Counted from the first letter of the stretch, positions 1-9,238 are shown. The stretch: DNA of 49,131 bases from an uncultured Lachnospiraceae bacterium (GCA_949878435.1 CATLAK010000022.1:1-49131); one strand, 5' to 3'. A program made the numbers and translations. The notes: generated by a model not told the origin, from the sequence alone.

Positions 1-182
1 AGAGTAGCCAAGTCCGGAAGGGATAAACGCTGAAGGCATCTAAGCGTGAAGCCCCCCTCAAGATGAGATATCCGCATCAATAAGATGAAGGTCCCTTGCA
101 GACTACGAGGTAGATAGGTCCGGGGTGTAAGCACAGCGATGTGTTCAGCTGACGGATACTAATAGACCGGAAGCTTAACCAC
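1..182 (+). rRNA. rrl: 23S ribosomal RNA, 3' end (partial)
   Basis: The window opens inside the last domain of 23S rRNA. The stretch around 120-180, with the GGTGTAAGCACAGCGATG segment and the final ACTAATAGACCGG...GCTTAACC, matches the conserved 3' end of bacterial 23S rRNA. The 5' part is outside the window. The exact mature end is estimated from the conserved CTTAACC and could be off by a few bases. Confidence 0.95.
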
Positions 183-305
183 AGGTATAGTGAAGATGTA
201 AGATATGGAACCTGGTGTTCGGTTTTGAAGGCACGGCCTTCTTGGAAAAATGTTCCCAAGTTCGCCGCAGGCGAAACTGATTGTTCACCGAAGGTGAATC
301 AATTT
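183..305 (+). other. 23S-tRNA-Asn spacer with small hairpins, no 5S
   Basis: This spacer holds two short perfect hairpins, TTCGCC/GGCGAA (261-275) and TTCACC/GGTGAA (284-298). They are probably processing signals for the rRNA-tRNA precursor. I looked for a 5S rRNA and see none of its conserved stretches here, so in this operon the 5S gene is absent or lies elsewhere. Confidence 0.6.
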
Positions 306-377
306 TCCTCGATAGCTCAATGGTAGAGCACTCGGCTGTTAACCGAGTTGTTGTAGGTTCGAGCCCTACTCGGGGAG
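306..377 (+). tRNA. tRNA-Asn (GTT)
   Basis: A complete cloverleaf is visible. The acceptor stem TCCTCGA pairs with TCGGGGA using one G-T wobble. The D arm is GCTC/GAGC, the anticodon loop CTGTTAA gives GTT (Asn), and the T arm contains GGTTCGAGCC. The CCA end is not encoded. It follows the 23S gene directly and is probably cotranscribed with the rRNA operon. Confidence 0.97.
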
Positions 378-397
378 GTAAAAGGTAATTTTACAAG

Positions 398-426
398 ACC
401 TGTAAACGTGATGTTTACAGGTTTTT
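398..426 (+). terminator. Rho-independent terminator of rRNA/tRNA operon
   Basis: A perfect 10-bp stem (ACCTGTAAAC / GTTTACAGGT) with a 5-nt loop is followed by a run of T. It ends the rRNA-tRNA-Asn transcript. Confidence 0.9.
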
Positions 427-450
427 GTGTTGTGTGACAGACAAAAATAA

Positions 451-480
451 AAGGGGCTGTCGGAAAATAGGCAGCCCCTT
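451..480 (-). terminator. Rho-independent terminator of GH2 operon
   Basis: AAGGGGCTG and CAGCCCCTT form a 9-bp stem. Read on the minus strand it is followed by TTTTATTTTT. It lies just past the stop of the GH2 glycosidase gene and ends that leftward transcript. Confidence 0.85.
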
Positions 481-498
481 TGCGGCAGGATATTGGAA

Positions 499-2655
499 TT
501 AGGAAGAATACAGCCGTATGCCGAACTCGTGGCTCATCCTTGCGGGGTGTCCGGCAGGATGAGGCGGCATATGGTAGATATCTTCATAATGATTATGGGC
601 GATAATGTTGCTGCCTTTTTTTAGAAGAAGAAAAACATCTACATCGTCTCCAAACCGTTCGCCCAATTCGGCAATCAATACTTTCTCATCTTTTCCCAGA
701 TAGATTTCCGATTCTCCTCTGCCCAGCGTATTTCGGCAGGAATCAGTGATATGCCAGACGGCGGTGCAGAGCCCTACATCTTCCTGAAAATCATTGACAG
801 CATAGACAGCGTCGATTTGATTCCGATATTTGAGGAAAATGCCAATAGGCATATTGCTTTCCAACATGGCATTTAGCCCTTTCTTGGGGATTCCCCACCA
901 GTCATAGAGACCGTAATAGCTGGTGGGTCCGATATCGCTGAAAAGAAATTGCACGTAACCCGAGTTAGGAGTATATTTCTGCATCCGGTAATGCTCCGTG
1001 TAGTATTTCAGGAGCTGATACTGATAGTTCTGTATCTGAGGGATGTCAGGCATCATTTTCCGGAGGCGCTCATATACGGCAGGCGCTTTTATAAGGCTTT
1101 CACCATATGGCGGCGCATCAAACCCGTACTCCGTGTTCAGCTTTTCAAAGGTTCCGTATATATCACTGTAATGAGTTGCTTCCCCGCGCAGCGAGCCCAG
1201 ATAATTGTGGCTGTCACCGCTGTCGGGGTCGTCGGCGCAGAAGGAGCCTTTGATGACTGGTCTTGTGGGATCGTGCCTGCATACCGATTCATACAGGATT
1301 GGACCGGGGGTTACATCCATGGAGCGGCTGTGGCTCCTAGTGGCTGATGCTTCGGTGTCAAGAAGCCCCGGCTCATTCATGCAGATCCAGCATAAGAGGG
1401 AGGGATGATTTTTAAGCATATCCACCGTCTCAAGGTAGAGCTGGATAAAGCGTTGGGCGAACTCGTCAGTGAAAGGATGTGCCCAGTTGTATTCGGAATC
1501 ATGCATGATGCCAATGCCCATTTCTGTACACAGTTCATAAAATGCCGGCAGGTCTACATGTACGTGAACCCTGATTATATTGAACCCGCAGGACTTTATC
1601 GCCAGAATATCCCGCCGGTACCTGTTAAGACTCATGGCGGACAGATAATTATCCGCAAAGTATGCGGTTCCTCTTACATAGAATTGATGTTGATTCAAAA
1701 GAAAAGTAGTCTGGTTCTCATCGCGTATCATCTCAACCTTTCTAAAGCCGGTGATTTCCGTGTACTTATCAAGAACTCTTCCATCCCCGTCTTCCAGCCA
1801 CATGGCAATCTGATAGGTATAGGGCGTGCCCTGATCCCATGTGCTCCAGAGGTTCACATCTTTTAAAAGGTCTTCCGTTAGATAGGTATCCTTGCGGGAA
1901 ACGGGGCAGGCTGCTTTAAAGACCTTATCTTTCGTGTAATTGTCGATGCATTCCATGTGAAGAGTCACGCTGCTTGCCCCGCAGATCTCGACGGAGGCTT
2001 TAAAGGAGATGGCGGCGTCTTTCAGATGGTCTGACAAAGTATAGGAAAACTCCGGCTTTGCCAAAAACCATGCCTGCCGGAAACTTTTTAAAGTGACGCT
2101 GCCGTAGATGCCTACCGGATTTACGTCACGGGGAATGAAGGTGTCCGAATGTTCATAGGTTCCTTTGACCATATTCCGAAAGACATCGGTAGTCCTGCGC
2201 ATCTGATTGTCCTGGTCCACCTTTGCATCCCATGGCGACCAGACTTTTACAATCAGCCTGTTTTTGCATCCGGTCTTTACATGGGGGGTGACAGTATAGG
2301 AGAAGGGGGCAGAATACCCTTCGTGCGCTCCGATAAAGACGCCGTTCAGCCAGACTTTACAATAGTAGTCTACGTTGGTGAAGGTGATGATGTAACAGTC
2401 GGCAGTCGCATCATCGATGAAAAATTCATTTTTGTACCACCACGGCGCGTCATTAAAGTATCTGAGTTCCCTCCCCCAATAGGGGGTCTTTGAAAACAAT
2501 AGCTGAAGATGTTTCAGTTCCGGTATTGCTTCCCACTCTGACATTTGGGGACCTATCATGGTCAAAAAGTCGTCGTTGTTATACAGATGCAGCTGTTCGC
2601 CTGCATCGTGAATATCTTGTAAAACGAACCAATTTTTTTCTAAGCAAATTTCCAT
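499..2655 (-). CDS. Glycoside hydrolase family 2 protein (beta-galactosidase/glucuronidase-like)
   Basis: This is a 718-residue cytoplasmic GH2-type beta-glycosidase with no signal peptide. The order is an N-terminal jelly-roll sugar-binding domain (about 40-195, with WLNG and GAHEGYSAPF), an Ig-like domain (about 200-310) and a TIM barrel (from about 320). The barrel carries the general acid in CWICMNEPG (Glu about 428) and the likely nucleophile in NTEYG (Glu about 509). The start is the ATG at 2655, because AAAGGAGGT lies just upstream; a longer reading would translate that ribosome site. It is 27 bp downstream of the Gfo/Idh gene and diverges from the sugar ABC genes, so it probably hydrolyses the sugar they import. 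The exact substrate is unknown; the NxKG motif of true glucuronidases was not found. Confidence 0.9.
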   Translation of the reverse strand: MEICLEKNWFVLQDIHDAGEQLHLYNNDDFLTMIGPQMSEWEAIPELKHLQLLFSKTPYWGRELRYFNDAPWWYKNEFFIDDATADCYIITFTNVDYYCKVWLNGVFIGAHEGYSAPFSYTVTPHVKTGCKNRLIVKVWSPWDAKVDQDNQMRRTTDVFRNMVKGTYEHSDTFIPRDVNPVGIYGSVTLKSFRQAWFLAKPEFSYTLSDHLKDAAISFKASVEICGASSVTLHMECIDNYTKDKVFKAACPVSRKDTYLTEDLLKDVNLWSTWDQGTPYTYQIAMWLEDGDGRVLDKYTEITGFRKVEMIRDENQTTFLLNQHQFYVRGTAYFADNYLSAMSLNRYRRDILAIKSCGFNIIRVHVHVDLPAFYELCTEMGIGIMHDSEYNWAHPFTDEFAQRFIQLYLETVDMLKNHPSLLCWICMNEPGLLDTEASATRSHSRSMDVTPGPILYESVCRHDPTRPVIKGSFCADDPDSGDSHNYLGSLRGEATHYSDIYGTFEKLNTEYGFDAPPYGESLIKAPAVYERLRKMMPDIPQIQNYQYQLLKYYTEHYRMQKYTPNSGYVQFLFSDIGPTSYYGLYDWWGIPKKGLNAMLESNMPIGIFLKYRNQIDAVYAVNDFQEDVGLCTAVWHITDSCRNTLGRGESEIYLGKDEKVLIAELGERFGDDVDVFLLLKKGSNIIAHNHYEDIYHMPPHPAGHPARMSHEFGIRLYSS

Positions 2656-2682
2656 TTTGAGACCTCCTTTTATCAACTTAAA

Positions 2683-3855
2683 TTATTCAAAAGAAGGAAT
2701 CTGGATGACCTCGCCGCCATTCATGGCAGATTGGTGGGCGCAGATGCCGGTGGCTGTCCAATAAGCGCCTAGGCAGTCATCGATGGATGCCGGGCGTTTT
2801 TCAATGATGGAGCGCACGAACTCATGGACCAAATGAGGATGGGAGCCGCCGTGCCCGCCGCCCTGTGTAAATGACAGGTGGGTGTTTTCATTATTATAAA
2901 CGGTATTGGTGGTGAAAGATGCAATTTCCTCTGGAAGCAGGTGGGCATAGTCAGGTATTTCTACGCGTTCCGCTTTGATTTCTCCTCCCCGGATGGAGGG
3001 TTTATTTTCACCAGTCAGGATATTGCTCTCTTGCAGCGCACCTGTCCGGGTGTACAATACGGGGGCTTCTTTTTCCAGCTGCTGCCATTCAAAGCTTTTA
3101 TGCTCTCCATAAATACGGAAGCATTCAGAGTAGCTTCTTGCCACGCCATATAGGAAGCGCTCCAGTTCGATGGTAATATCGCTGTCCTTCAGGCTGATAA
3201 GTGCGGATTCAAATGCAAATGGGCATCCATATTGTTCTTCCAATTCCCGGCGTACTTTTCCTGAGCCGCGGGCATATACCTTGTCGGGCAAGTGTCCGGC
3301 TAACATCAGACAGGGTGCTACCGCGTGGGTAGGGTGCATTAGAGGTGGGAAACCTTTCCAGTAGCTGGGCCATCCTTCCATGTCCTGATAATGGGCGCAG
3401 GACATATACTGCAGCCTGCCCAGTTCGCCCCGTTCCTGTAACTCTTTCATATAAAGAAACTCCCGCTGGAAGACGGTGGTTTCCATGAACATATAATTCT
3501 TACCCGATTTCTTTCTTGCCTTTATGACATCCTGCAGTTCTTCGATGGTCAATCCCATAGGGATGGTGCAGCCACAGTGTTTGCCGGCTTCTAATACCCG
3601 TATGGAAAAGGGGGCGTGAGTTGCAGGCGGGGTGACTAAGTGCACCGCATCGATTTCTGGAAGGTCTAGTACCTTCTGCAGGTCCGTAAAAGACTGCTCT
3701 TTAGGAATGCTGTAGCGTTCCCGCGCAATGCTTAGCAGGTTCTCATCCTGATCGACAATATAGACCTTGTCGATATCGGGATGCCGGCAGTAAATCGCCA
3801 CGAATTCCAGACCAAAGCTTAGACCAACTAGTGCCACATTCAATTTTTTCTTCAT
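2683..3855 (-). CDS. Gfo/Idh/MocA-family oxidoreductase-like protein, atypical active site
   Basis: This 390-residue protein has an N-terminal Rossmann fold (VALVGLSFG, then acidic VYIVD) and the usual VTPPATHAPFSIRVLEAGKH segment of Gfo/Idh/MocA proteins. The C-terminal half matches the alpha/beta substrate domain and contains His-rich GGGHGGSHPHLV. Where the family normally has Glu-Lys-Pro with the catalytic Lys, this protein reads T97-I98-P99, so normal NAD(P)-dependent catalysis is doubtful. The start is the ATG at 3855, after AGAAAGGA. It is the first gene of a leftward pair with the GH2 glycosidase, which suggests a role on the same glycoside or its sugar acid. Confidence 0.85.
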   Translation of the reverse strand: MKKKLNVALVGLSFGLEFVAIYCRHPDIDKVYIVDQDENLLSIARERYSIPKEQSFTDLQKVLDLPEIDAVHLVTPPATHAPFSIRVLEAGKHCGCTIPMGLTIEELQDVIKARKKSGKNYMFMETTVFQREFLYMKELQERGELGRLQYMSCAHYQDMEGWPSYWKGFPPLMHPTHAVAPCLMLAGHLPDKVYARGSGKVRRELEEQYGCPFAFESALISLKDSDITIELERFLYGVARSYSECFRIYGEHKSFEWQQLEKEAPVLYTRTGALQESNILTGENKPSIRGGEIKAERVEIPDYAHLLPEEIASFTTNTVYNNENTHLSFTQGGGHGGSHPHLVHEFVRSIIEKRPASIDDCLGAYWTATGICAHQSAMNGGEVIQIPSFE

Positions 3856-4174
3856 AATTTTTTCCTTTCTATGCATTTATAAATGGTATTTGATAAAGAT
3901 GATTGTAAGACAGAAAAAAGGAAGTAGGAATAAAGAAAAGTTTGAAAAAATTTTCTTAAAACTTAAAATGTGTTCAGCTCATGCAGGTATGATGTATACC
4001 CAAAACGGTATGATGAAAATTATTTAAATACTTGTGAAAAAAATGAAATAATATCATTATTCAAAAATAAAAAGCGGTATGATTTAATATTTGTAGACGA
4101 TTCAGTTAACCGGTGAAATTGAAGTGTGTAAAGGAACATGAGAAAAATAACCAATTGAAAGGGAAGGGAATACT
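3856..4174. promoter_or_regulatory. Divergent control region with GGTATGAT repeats
   Basis: This 319-bp AT-rich region separates the leftward Gfo/Idh-GH2 pair from the rightward transporter operon. It contains three direct copies of GGTATGAT at 3986, 4007 and 4076. The first two are 21 bp apart, i.e. two helical turns on the same face. The first copy is also part of GGTAT-N5-ATACC. Paired direct repeats are what AraC-type regulators such as the product of the last gene of this operon usually bind; that link is inference. No clear -35/-10 pair could be chosen. Confidence 0.4.
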
Positions 4175-5530
4175 ATGAAAAAAAGAATCATGGCAATTGC
4201 GCTTGCAGTGACTGTTGTAATCAGTATGGCGGGGTGTGCTTCACAAAGCGGGGAAACGAAGACTAATGCCAATGAAAATAGCGGCGGGGAAGAGGGCAGC
4301 GGAGAAACAAGTGAAAATACGGATGTTGCTGGAGCGGATGCTGCAGGGGCAGTGCAGGAGGGCGGAGAGATCACGATGCTGGTGCTGAACGGGCTGGTCA
4401 GCGATGAGGAACAGGGGATTGCTTTTAAAAATGTAATCGACCAGTACGAAAAGAGTCACCCGGGCGTGAAAGTGACCCTGCAGGCAGCGTCGGCGGCAGA
4501 TATTAAGCAATCCTTTCAGACTGCGGCGCTGGCAGGCGTAGGAGCGGATATTGTAATGGCGGACAATTCAGGACATGCAATAGATATGGCGGCTATGGGA
4601 CTTTTGTATCCGCTTACAGAAATTACAACGGAGGAAGAGCTGCTTTCCCTTTATCAGCCGGGACCTCTAAACTCCGGTAAATTCAGGGGTGAATATTATT
4701 CTGTACCATGGTACATGGATTGCTGCGGATTTTATTACAACAAAACGCATCTGGAGGATGCAGGTCTGGAAGTGCCTACGAACTGGGAAGAGCTGAGCAA
4801 TGCGCTGACGGTTTTAAAGAGCAAAGGATATGGCGGGATTATCACATATGACAGCGCTTATGCCTTTTATCCTTTCTTTTATCAAAATGGATGCCAGGTA
4901 ATCGATACCAGCGGGGAGATTCCCAAAGTGGTCATCGATAATGAGGAAGGAAAAGAAGCATGGAACTATATCTGCAATATCATAGAAAATGGCGGTATGG
5001 TGGAATCCTTTAAAGAGGCGAATAACTGGAGCAAGGTTTATGAGAGCTTTGCCAACGGCGAGGCAACCTTTCTTTTAGGCGGCGACTGGTGTGCAGGCGC
5101 AATCGACAGTCTTGCACCGGATCTGGACTATGGCATAACCGTTATGGTGGAGGGAAAGGCACCGGCGACGGTTCTGGGCGGATTTACATGGAATATCAAT
5201 GCAAACTGTAAAAATCCGGAACTGGCTTTTGATCTGATTCAGTATATCAATTCTGCGGACGGGGATGAGGTACTGTTCGCGGAAGGAAAGAGTTCTGCGA
5301 GAAAAGACTTTGATTATGCAAAGACGCTGGAAGGAAAAGAGAAACTGGAAATACTCACCACTCAATTCCCATACACCATGCCGAGACCGGCAATCATCAA
5401 TGAGCAGGCAATCGATGAGCTTATTACCAATGCAATTATGACGGTGGTATACGGCGAGGCAACATCTGACGAGGCGCTTTCGTCCCTGGCGCAAAAGATC
5501 AATGAAAATATTCAGCAGAACTATCAGTAA
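4175..5530 (+). CDS. Sugar ABC transporter substrate-binding lipoprotein
   Basis: The 451-residue product starts with a lipoprotein signal peptide (MKKRIMAIALAVTVVISMAGC). The lipobox Cys is about residue 21, followed by a Gly/Glu/Ser-rich linker to about 65. The rest matches family 1 extracellular solute-binding proteins (CUT1 class): GADIVMADNSGHAIDMAAMG, YSVPWYMDCCGFYYNK and FLLGGDWCAGAID are typical. It is anchored outside the membrane and delivers an oligosaccharide or glycoside to the two permeases downstream. GGAAGGGAA precedes the ATG. The ligand cannot be read from the sequence. Confidence 0.95.
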   Translation: MKKRIMAIALAVTVVISMAGCASQSGETKTNANENSGGEEGSGETSENTDVAGADAAGAVQEGGEITMLVLNGLVSDEEQGIAFKNVIDQYEKSHPGVKVTLQAASAADIKQSFQTAALAGVGADIVMADNSGHAIDMAAMGLLYPLTEITTEEELLSLYQPGPLNSGKFRGEYYSVPWYMDCCGFYYNKTHLEDAGLEVPTNWEELSNALTVLKSKGYGGIITYDSAYAFYPFFYQNGCQVIDTSGEIPKVVIDNEEGKEAWNYICNIIENGGMVESFKEANNWSKVYESFANGEATFLLGGDWCAGAIDSLAPDLDYGITVMVEGKAPATVLGGFTWNINANCKNPELAFDLIQYINSADGDEVLFAEGKSSARKDFDYAKTLEGKEKLEILTTQFPYTMPRPAIINEQAIDELITNAIMTVVYGEATSDEALSSLAQKINENIQQNYQ

Positions 5531-5580
5531 AGCTGGCGGTACCAGAGAGATAAAGATGGCATAAAGAGAGCAAAAGGATG

Positions 5581-5658
5581 CCGCCGCATTTATGATCTGT
5601 ACAACATATGGATGTCTGTGAAAGGATGGTATCCGCTGTTTCATCATTTATGCGGCGG
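5581..5658 (+). other. Intercistronic stem-loop between binding protein and permease
   Basis: CCGCCGCATTTATGAT (5581-5596) pairs with ATCATTTATGCGGCGG (5643-5658), a 16-bp stem with two mismatches around a 46-nt loop and no T tract. Such hairpins after binding-protein genes commonly protect the upstream mRNA and reduce expression of the permease genes. Confidence 0.6.
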
Positions 5659-5681
5659 TCTGTTATATGTAGGAGACGGAT

Positions 5682-6587
5682 ATGGAAAGTAAGCTCATAT
5701 ATCATAAAAGAAATTTCAAAAAAAATCTGCCAGGTTACCTTCTATTGGCGCCGGCGACGATAGCGGTACTGGCATTGTCCATTTACCCAATGATTCGGGG
5801 TATCTTCCTCAGTTTTATGAATTATAATCTTGTCAGAGCGAGGGGGGATTCTTTTCAGACATTTGCGGGACTGGAAAATTATAAAAAGATCTTTGTAAAT
5901 GAAATATTTTTAAAATCCATCGGCAATACCATAAAGTGGACGCTGGTGAATCTGATTGTCCAGTTGGTGGTGGCGATGCTGCTGGCATTGGCGCTGAATC
6001 AGAAATTGAGAGGACGCGCGGCATTTCGGATTCTGACCCTGGTTCCATGGGCGGTGCCGCCTTATATAGCGGTTATGACCTTCACCTTTTTGTATAGCGC
6101 GCAGGTGGGAATTCTCAATATCCTGGCGGTCAGGCTGGGAGTTGTGGCAGAAGCCGTATCATGGCTTGGGAACAAAGGCTCCGCCTTCTGGTGTATTGTA
6201 GCCCTTTCTGTCTGGAAGGGGATGCCCTTTCAGATGGTTTTTATTCTGACTGCCCTGCAGGGAATACCGGGAGAGGTATACGAGAGCGCAAAGATAGACG
6301 GAGGCAGTGCATGGCAGATTTTTTGGAAGGTCACCCTGCCTATTATCAAAGAGCCTTTGATGCTCACTACCGTTTTGAATGTGATTGGAATTTTGTCTTC
6401 CTTTTATCCATGGATGATGACGGAAGGTGGACCGCTTTACAGCACGGAAACCATTTACACGTTTGCATACAGGCAGGCATTTGTCAATCATGATTTTGGG
6501 ACGGCTTCTGCGTCCGCTGTCTTGTTATTCATATTTACGACCATACTGACATGGATTTATCTTAGGATTATACGCGAAAAGAATTAG
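5682..6587 (+). CDS. Sugar ABC transporter permease (MalF/UgpA type)
   Basis: The 301-residue inner-membrane protein has about six hydrophobic segments. It carries the ATPase-contact EAA loop of CUT1 permeases (ESAKIDGGSAWQIFWKVTLP, about 205-224). TAGGAGACGG precedes the ATG. It forms a heteromeric channel with the product of the next gene, whose ATG follows 9 bp after this stop. No ATPase gene is present in the locus, so the complex probably borrows a shared MsmK/UgpC-type ATPase encoded elsewhere, as is usual in Firmicutes. Confidence 0.95.
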   Translation: MESKLIYHKRNFKKNLPGYLLLAPATIAVLALSIYPMIRGIFLSFMNYNLVRARGDSFQTFAGLENYKKIFVNEIFLKSIGNTIKWTLVNLIVQLVVAMLLALALNQKLRGRAAFRILTLVPWAVPPYIAVMTFTFLYSAQVGILNILAVRLGVVAEAVSWLGNKGSAFWCIVALSVWKGMPFQMVFILTALQGIPGEVYESAKIDGGSAWQIFWKVTLPIIKEPLMLTTVLNVIGILSSFYPWMMTEGGPLYSTETIYTFAYRQAFVNHDFGTASASAVLLFIFTTILTWIYLRIIREKN

Positions 6588-6596
6588 GGGGACGTT

Positions 6597-7436
6597 ATGA
6601 CAGGAAAACAAATAAAAAAGTCAATAGAAGTTTTGATTATCTATATCTTTCTGATCCTGATGGTCCTCATCAGCGTAGGACCTTTTGTTTATGTGGTGCT
6701 GACTGCTTTTAAAACGCAGGAACAGATTTATGATCCAAGCCAGATTATTCCTACCTATGTGAGTTTTGACAATTTTGTCAAGGTTCTCTTTCACTCTAAC
6801 TTTATAAGGTATTTTATCAACAGTTTTTTCGTTTCTGCGGTCACAACCGGAATCTGCGTGGTATTGTCCGTTATGGCTTCCTATGCGCTGAGCAGATACG
6901 AGATTATTGGGGCGGATAAGATAAAGATGAGCATTTTGATGACAAGGATGTTCCCGGGCGTCCTTTTGTGCATTCCCTTTTACATTATTATGAAGCAGCT
7001 TAATCTGATTGACACCCATTCCGGACTGATTCTGCTTTACTGCTCCTTTACGCTTCCGTTTGCTATCTGGAGAACCAATGCCCTCTTTAGCGGGATCCCA
7101 TGGGAATTGGAAGAATCTGCACGGATTGACGGGTGCAGCAGATTGGGCGCGTTCTTCCATGTGATTATTCCGGTGGCGAGACCGGGACTGTTCGTGAATA
7201 TGCTTTTCTGCTTTATGTCTGCCTGGGAGGAATATATGTATGCATCCATCTTTATCAATACGCCGCTTAAGAAGACAATCCAGGTAGGCATGAAAGATTT
7301 TGTGGGGCAATATACCATAGAGTGGGGACTTTTGATGACGGCGGTAACCTTAAGCCTGATTCCCGTCATCCTGTTTTTTGCGATGGTTCAGAATAATCTG
7401 GTAGGAGGATTGGCAGAAGGGTCGGTAAAAGGATGA
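6597..7436 (+). CDS. Sugar ABC transporter permease (MalG/UgpE type)
   Basis: The 279-residue protein has six membrane segments and the second EAA loop of the importer (ESARIDGCSRLGAFFHVIIP, about 180-199). It starts with an ATG after GGGGGACGTT and overlaps the kinase gene by 4 nt (ATGA), so the two are translationally coupled. It completes the CUT1 importer with the upstream permease and lipoprotein. The C-terminal GGLAEGSVKG is typical of this permease subclass. Confidence 0.95.
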   Translation: MTGKQIKKSIEVLIIYIFLILMVLISVGPFVYVVLTAFKTQEQIYDPSQIIPTYVSFDNFVKVLFHSNFIRYFINSFFVSAVTTGICVVLSVMASYALSRYEIIGADKIKMSILMTRMFPGVLLCIPFYIIMKQLNLIDTHSGLILLYCSFTLPFAIWRTNALFSGIPWELEESARIDGCSRLGAFFHVIIPVARPGLFVNMLFCFMSAWEEYMYASIFINTPLKKTIQVGMKDFVGQYTIEWGLLMTAVTLSLIPVILFFAMVQNNLVGGLAEGSVKG

Positions 7437-9238
7437 GAAGGAAACAGCGCTTTGAAGAAAAAAGCATTCGGACCCAGGCGATTTTCTATATGGTTCTTTT
7501 TGTGATACTGCCATTGGGAGTAGCGCTGGTCGTATTAAATATTTATCTGCAGAAAGTAGTCTGGGAAAATCGGGTCATGCATAACAGTGCAGCAATCCTC
7601 CAGATTCGGGATCATATCAATCAGACGATTGAGACAGCGAATTATTCCGTTGGTTCCCTGATGCTCAACAGGGAAATCATGTATGCGGTCAGACAGGTAA
7701 ATACCCAGAAGGACAATTATGAATCTTATCAGGCAAAAAACTTGATTTCAAAAAGAATATCAGAACTGGAGAACAGCGTGTTCAACCGGATGAGAGGCGA
7801 GACCGTCTTATTGACGGACAGTGGCTATTTTATCGGTTCTTCCCTTTTAGGGCAGGGAAGTTTGGACTGTCAGAACGAGAGCTGGTATGTGGAAATCATC
7901 GAGAATGGGCGCAATGTGACGTTCAGACCGGATCTTGCCTTGATGTTCAGACAGATACACCCTTCTTCCGATATAGAGGACTACCAGTATCTTTACTTCG
8001 GGCAGAATATACAGGATTATTCAGGGAAAAATATGGGGATTTTTGTGGTGAAGTTATCTGTGTCGCAGTTCTGGGATGCCTACGCAGAACCGCTGGAACT
8101 TAAGGACCAGGGTGTCATGTACATTTTGGATAAAGACAGAAAAGTTCTGATGGCGTATAATGAAAGCGGAAAGGTCAGTCAGGAGATTACGCAGGAAGCC
8201 GAAAATTGGTCGCTTGAACCGGATAGCATATCCAGTGGAATGACGAAAGACGGATGTTTCTATATGGCGGCGCTTTTGGGAAAAACGGGAAATATCCTAG
8301 TGTATACAATTCCGAGAAAGAATATCATGACGGAAGGGCAGAGAATCACAGCGGGAATTTTGTGCTCCATCTTGATTTTGGTCGTATTTACAACAGTGAC
8401 CATGTTCTTTTTTTCAAGGAAGCTGTCCAGACCGCTTATTTATGTGATTAATACGATTGAAAATTCCCCCAGCGGCATCACCAATATTGCGCAGCCCGCC
8501 TATTCCTTTAGGGAGGTCAATAAGCTGATTTCCAGCTATAATGAGGCGGGAAGGCGCATCGAAGAGTTGATTTGCCGGGTAAAGGAAGAAAGCCGGCTGA
8601 AGGAAAAAGCCCACTATGATATGTTGATGTCCCAGATATCGCCGCACTTTATGTTCAATACGGTAAACGCCATCCGAATCATGTCAAAAGAACATGGCGA
8701 TGAAAGAACGGAACGGGCATTGGAATCCTTAGGGGAAATTCTGCACGGTGTGTACAGAAATCACGATGGGATGACGACCATAGGACAGGAGGCAATGATT
8801 CTACAGGCTTATGTAGATATCATGAAGATGAGATTCGGCGATTTCTTTCAGTATTATAACGGTATACCAACAGATTTATATTTTTATGAAATACCTGCTT
8901 TTACGATACAGCCCCTGGTGGAGAACGCCATTCTTCATGGCGTAAAAGATATACAGGCGGGGCAGATCATTATTTCGGCAGTGGAATATGAACGGGATAT
9001 TGTGATTTCAGTCTTTGACAATGGACGTTCTGTGGACAAAGAATTGATGGAAAAACTGCTGCGTTGTTCTGAAAGGAACCGGCGCGGTTTTACGGGAATC
9101 GCTCTTTATAATGTGAATGAGAGACTGAAAATGCTTTACGGGGAATCTTACGGATTGATGTGTAATGACCAGACTAAAAACGGTTTTGAAATGTTGATCA
9201 GGATTCCTAAAAATATCTGTGCGCTGCAGGAGGACTAA
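7433..9238 (+). CDS. Sensor histidine kinase (YesM family)
   Basis: The 601-residue membrane kinase has a first membrane segment (about 15-38), a large extracellular cache-type sensor (about 40-295), a second segment (about 300-325) and a HAMP-like linker. The His_kinase box SQISPHFMFNTVNAIR places the phosphorylated His at 405. The ATPase domain follows, with the N box PLVENAILHG and DNG motif. This class senses extracellular sugars or binding-protein complexes. It overlaps the permease gene upstream and abuts the regulator downstream, so it probably controls this operon. Confidence 0.93.
   Translation: MRRKQRFEEKSIRTQAIFYMVLFVILPLGVALVVLNIYLQKVVWENRVMHNSAAILQIRDHINQTIETANYSVGSLMLNREIMYAVRQVNTQKDNYESYQAKNLISKRISELENSVFNRMRGETVLLTDSGYFIGSSLLGQGSLDCQNESWYVEIIENGRNVTFRPDLALMFRQIHPSSDIEDYQYLYFGQNIQDYSGKNMGIFVVKLSVSQFWDAYAEPLELKDQGVMYILDKDRKVLMAYNESGKVSQEITQEAENWSLEPDSISSGMTKDGCFYMAALLGKTGNILVYTIPRKNIMTEGQRITAGILCSILILVVFTTVTMFFFSRKLSRPLIYVINTIENSPSGITNIAQPAYSFREVNKLISSYNEAGRRIEELICRVKEESRLKEKAHYDMLMSQISPHFMFNTVNAIRIMSKEHGDERTERALESLGEILHGVYRNHDGMTTIGQEAMILQAYVDIMKMRFGDFFQYYNGIPTDLYFYEIPAFTIQPLVENAILHGVKDIQAGQIIISAVEYERDIVISVFDNGRSVDKELMEKLLRCSERNRRGFTGIALYNVNERLKMLYGESYGLMCNDQTKNGFEMLIRIPKNICALQED

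Noticed and set aside
499..2655. Calling the GH2 enzyme a beta-glucuronidase
   Set aside because: The carboxylate-binding NxKG motif was not found; the nearest candidate reads VIKG in a different context. A general GH2 call is safer.
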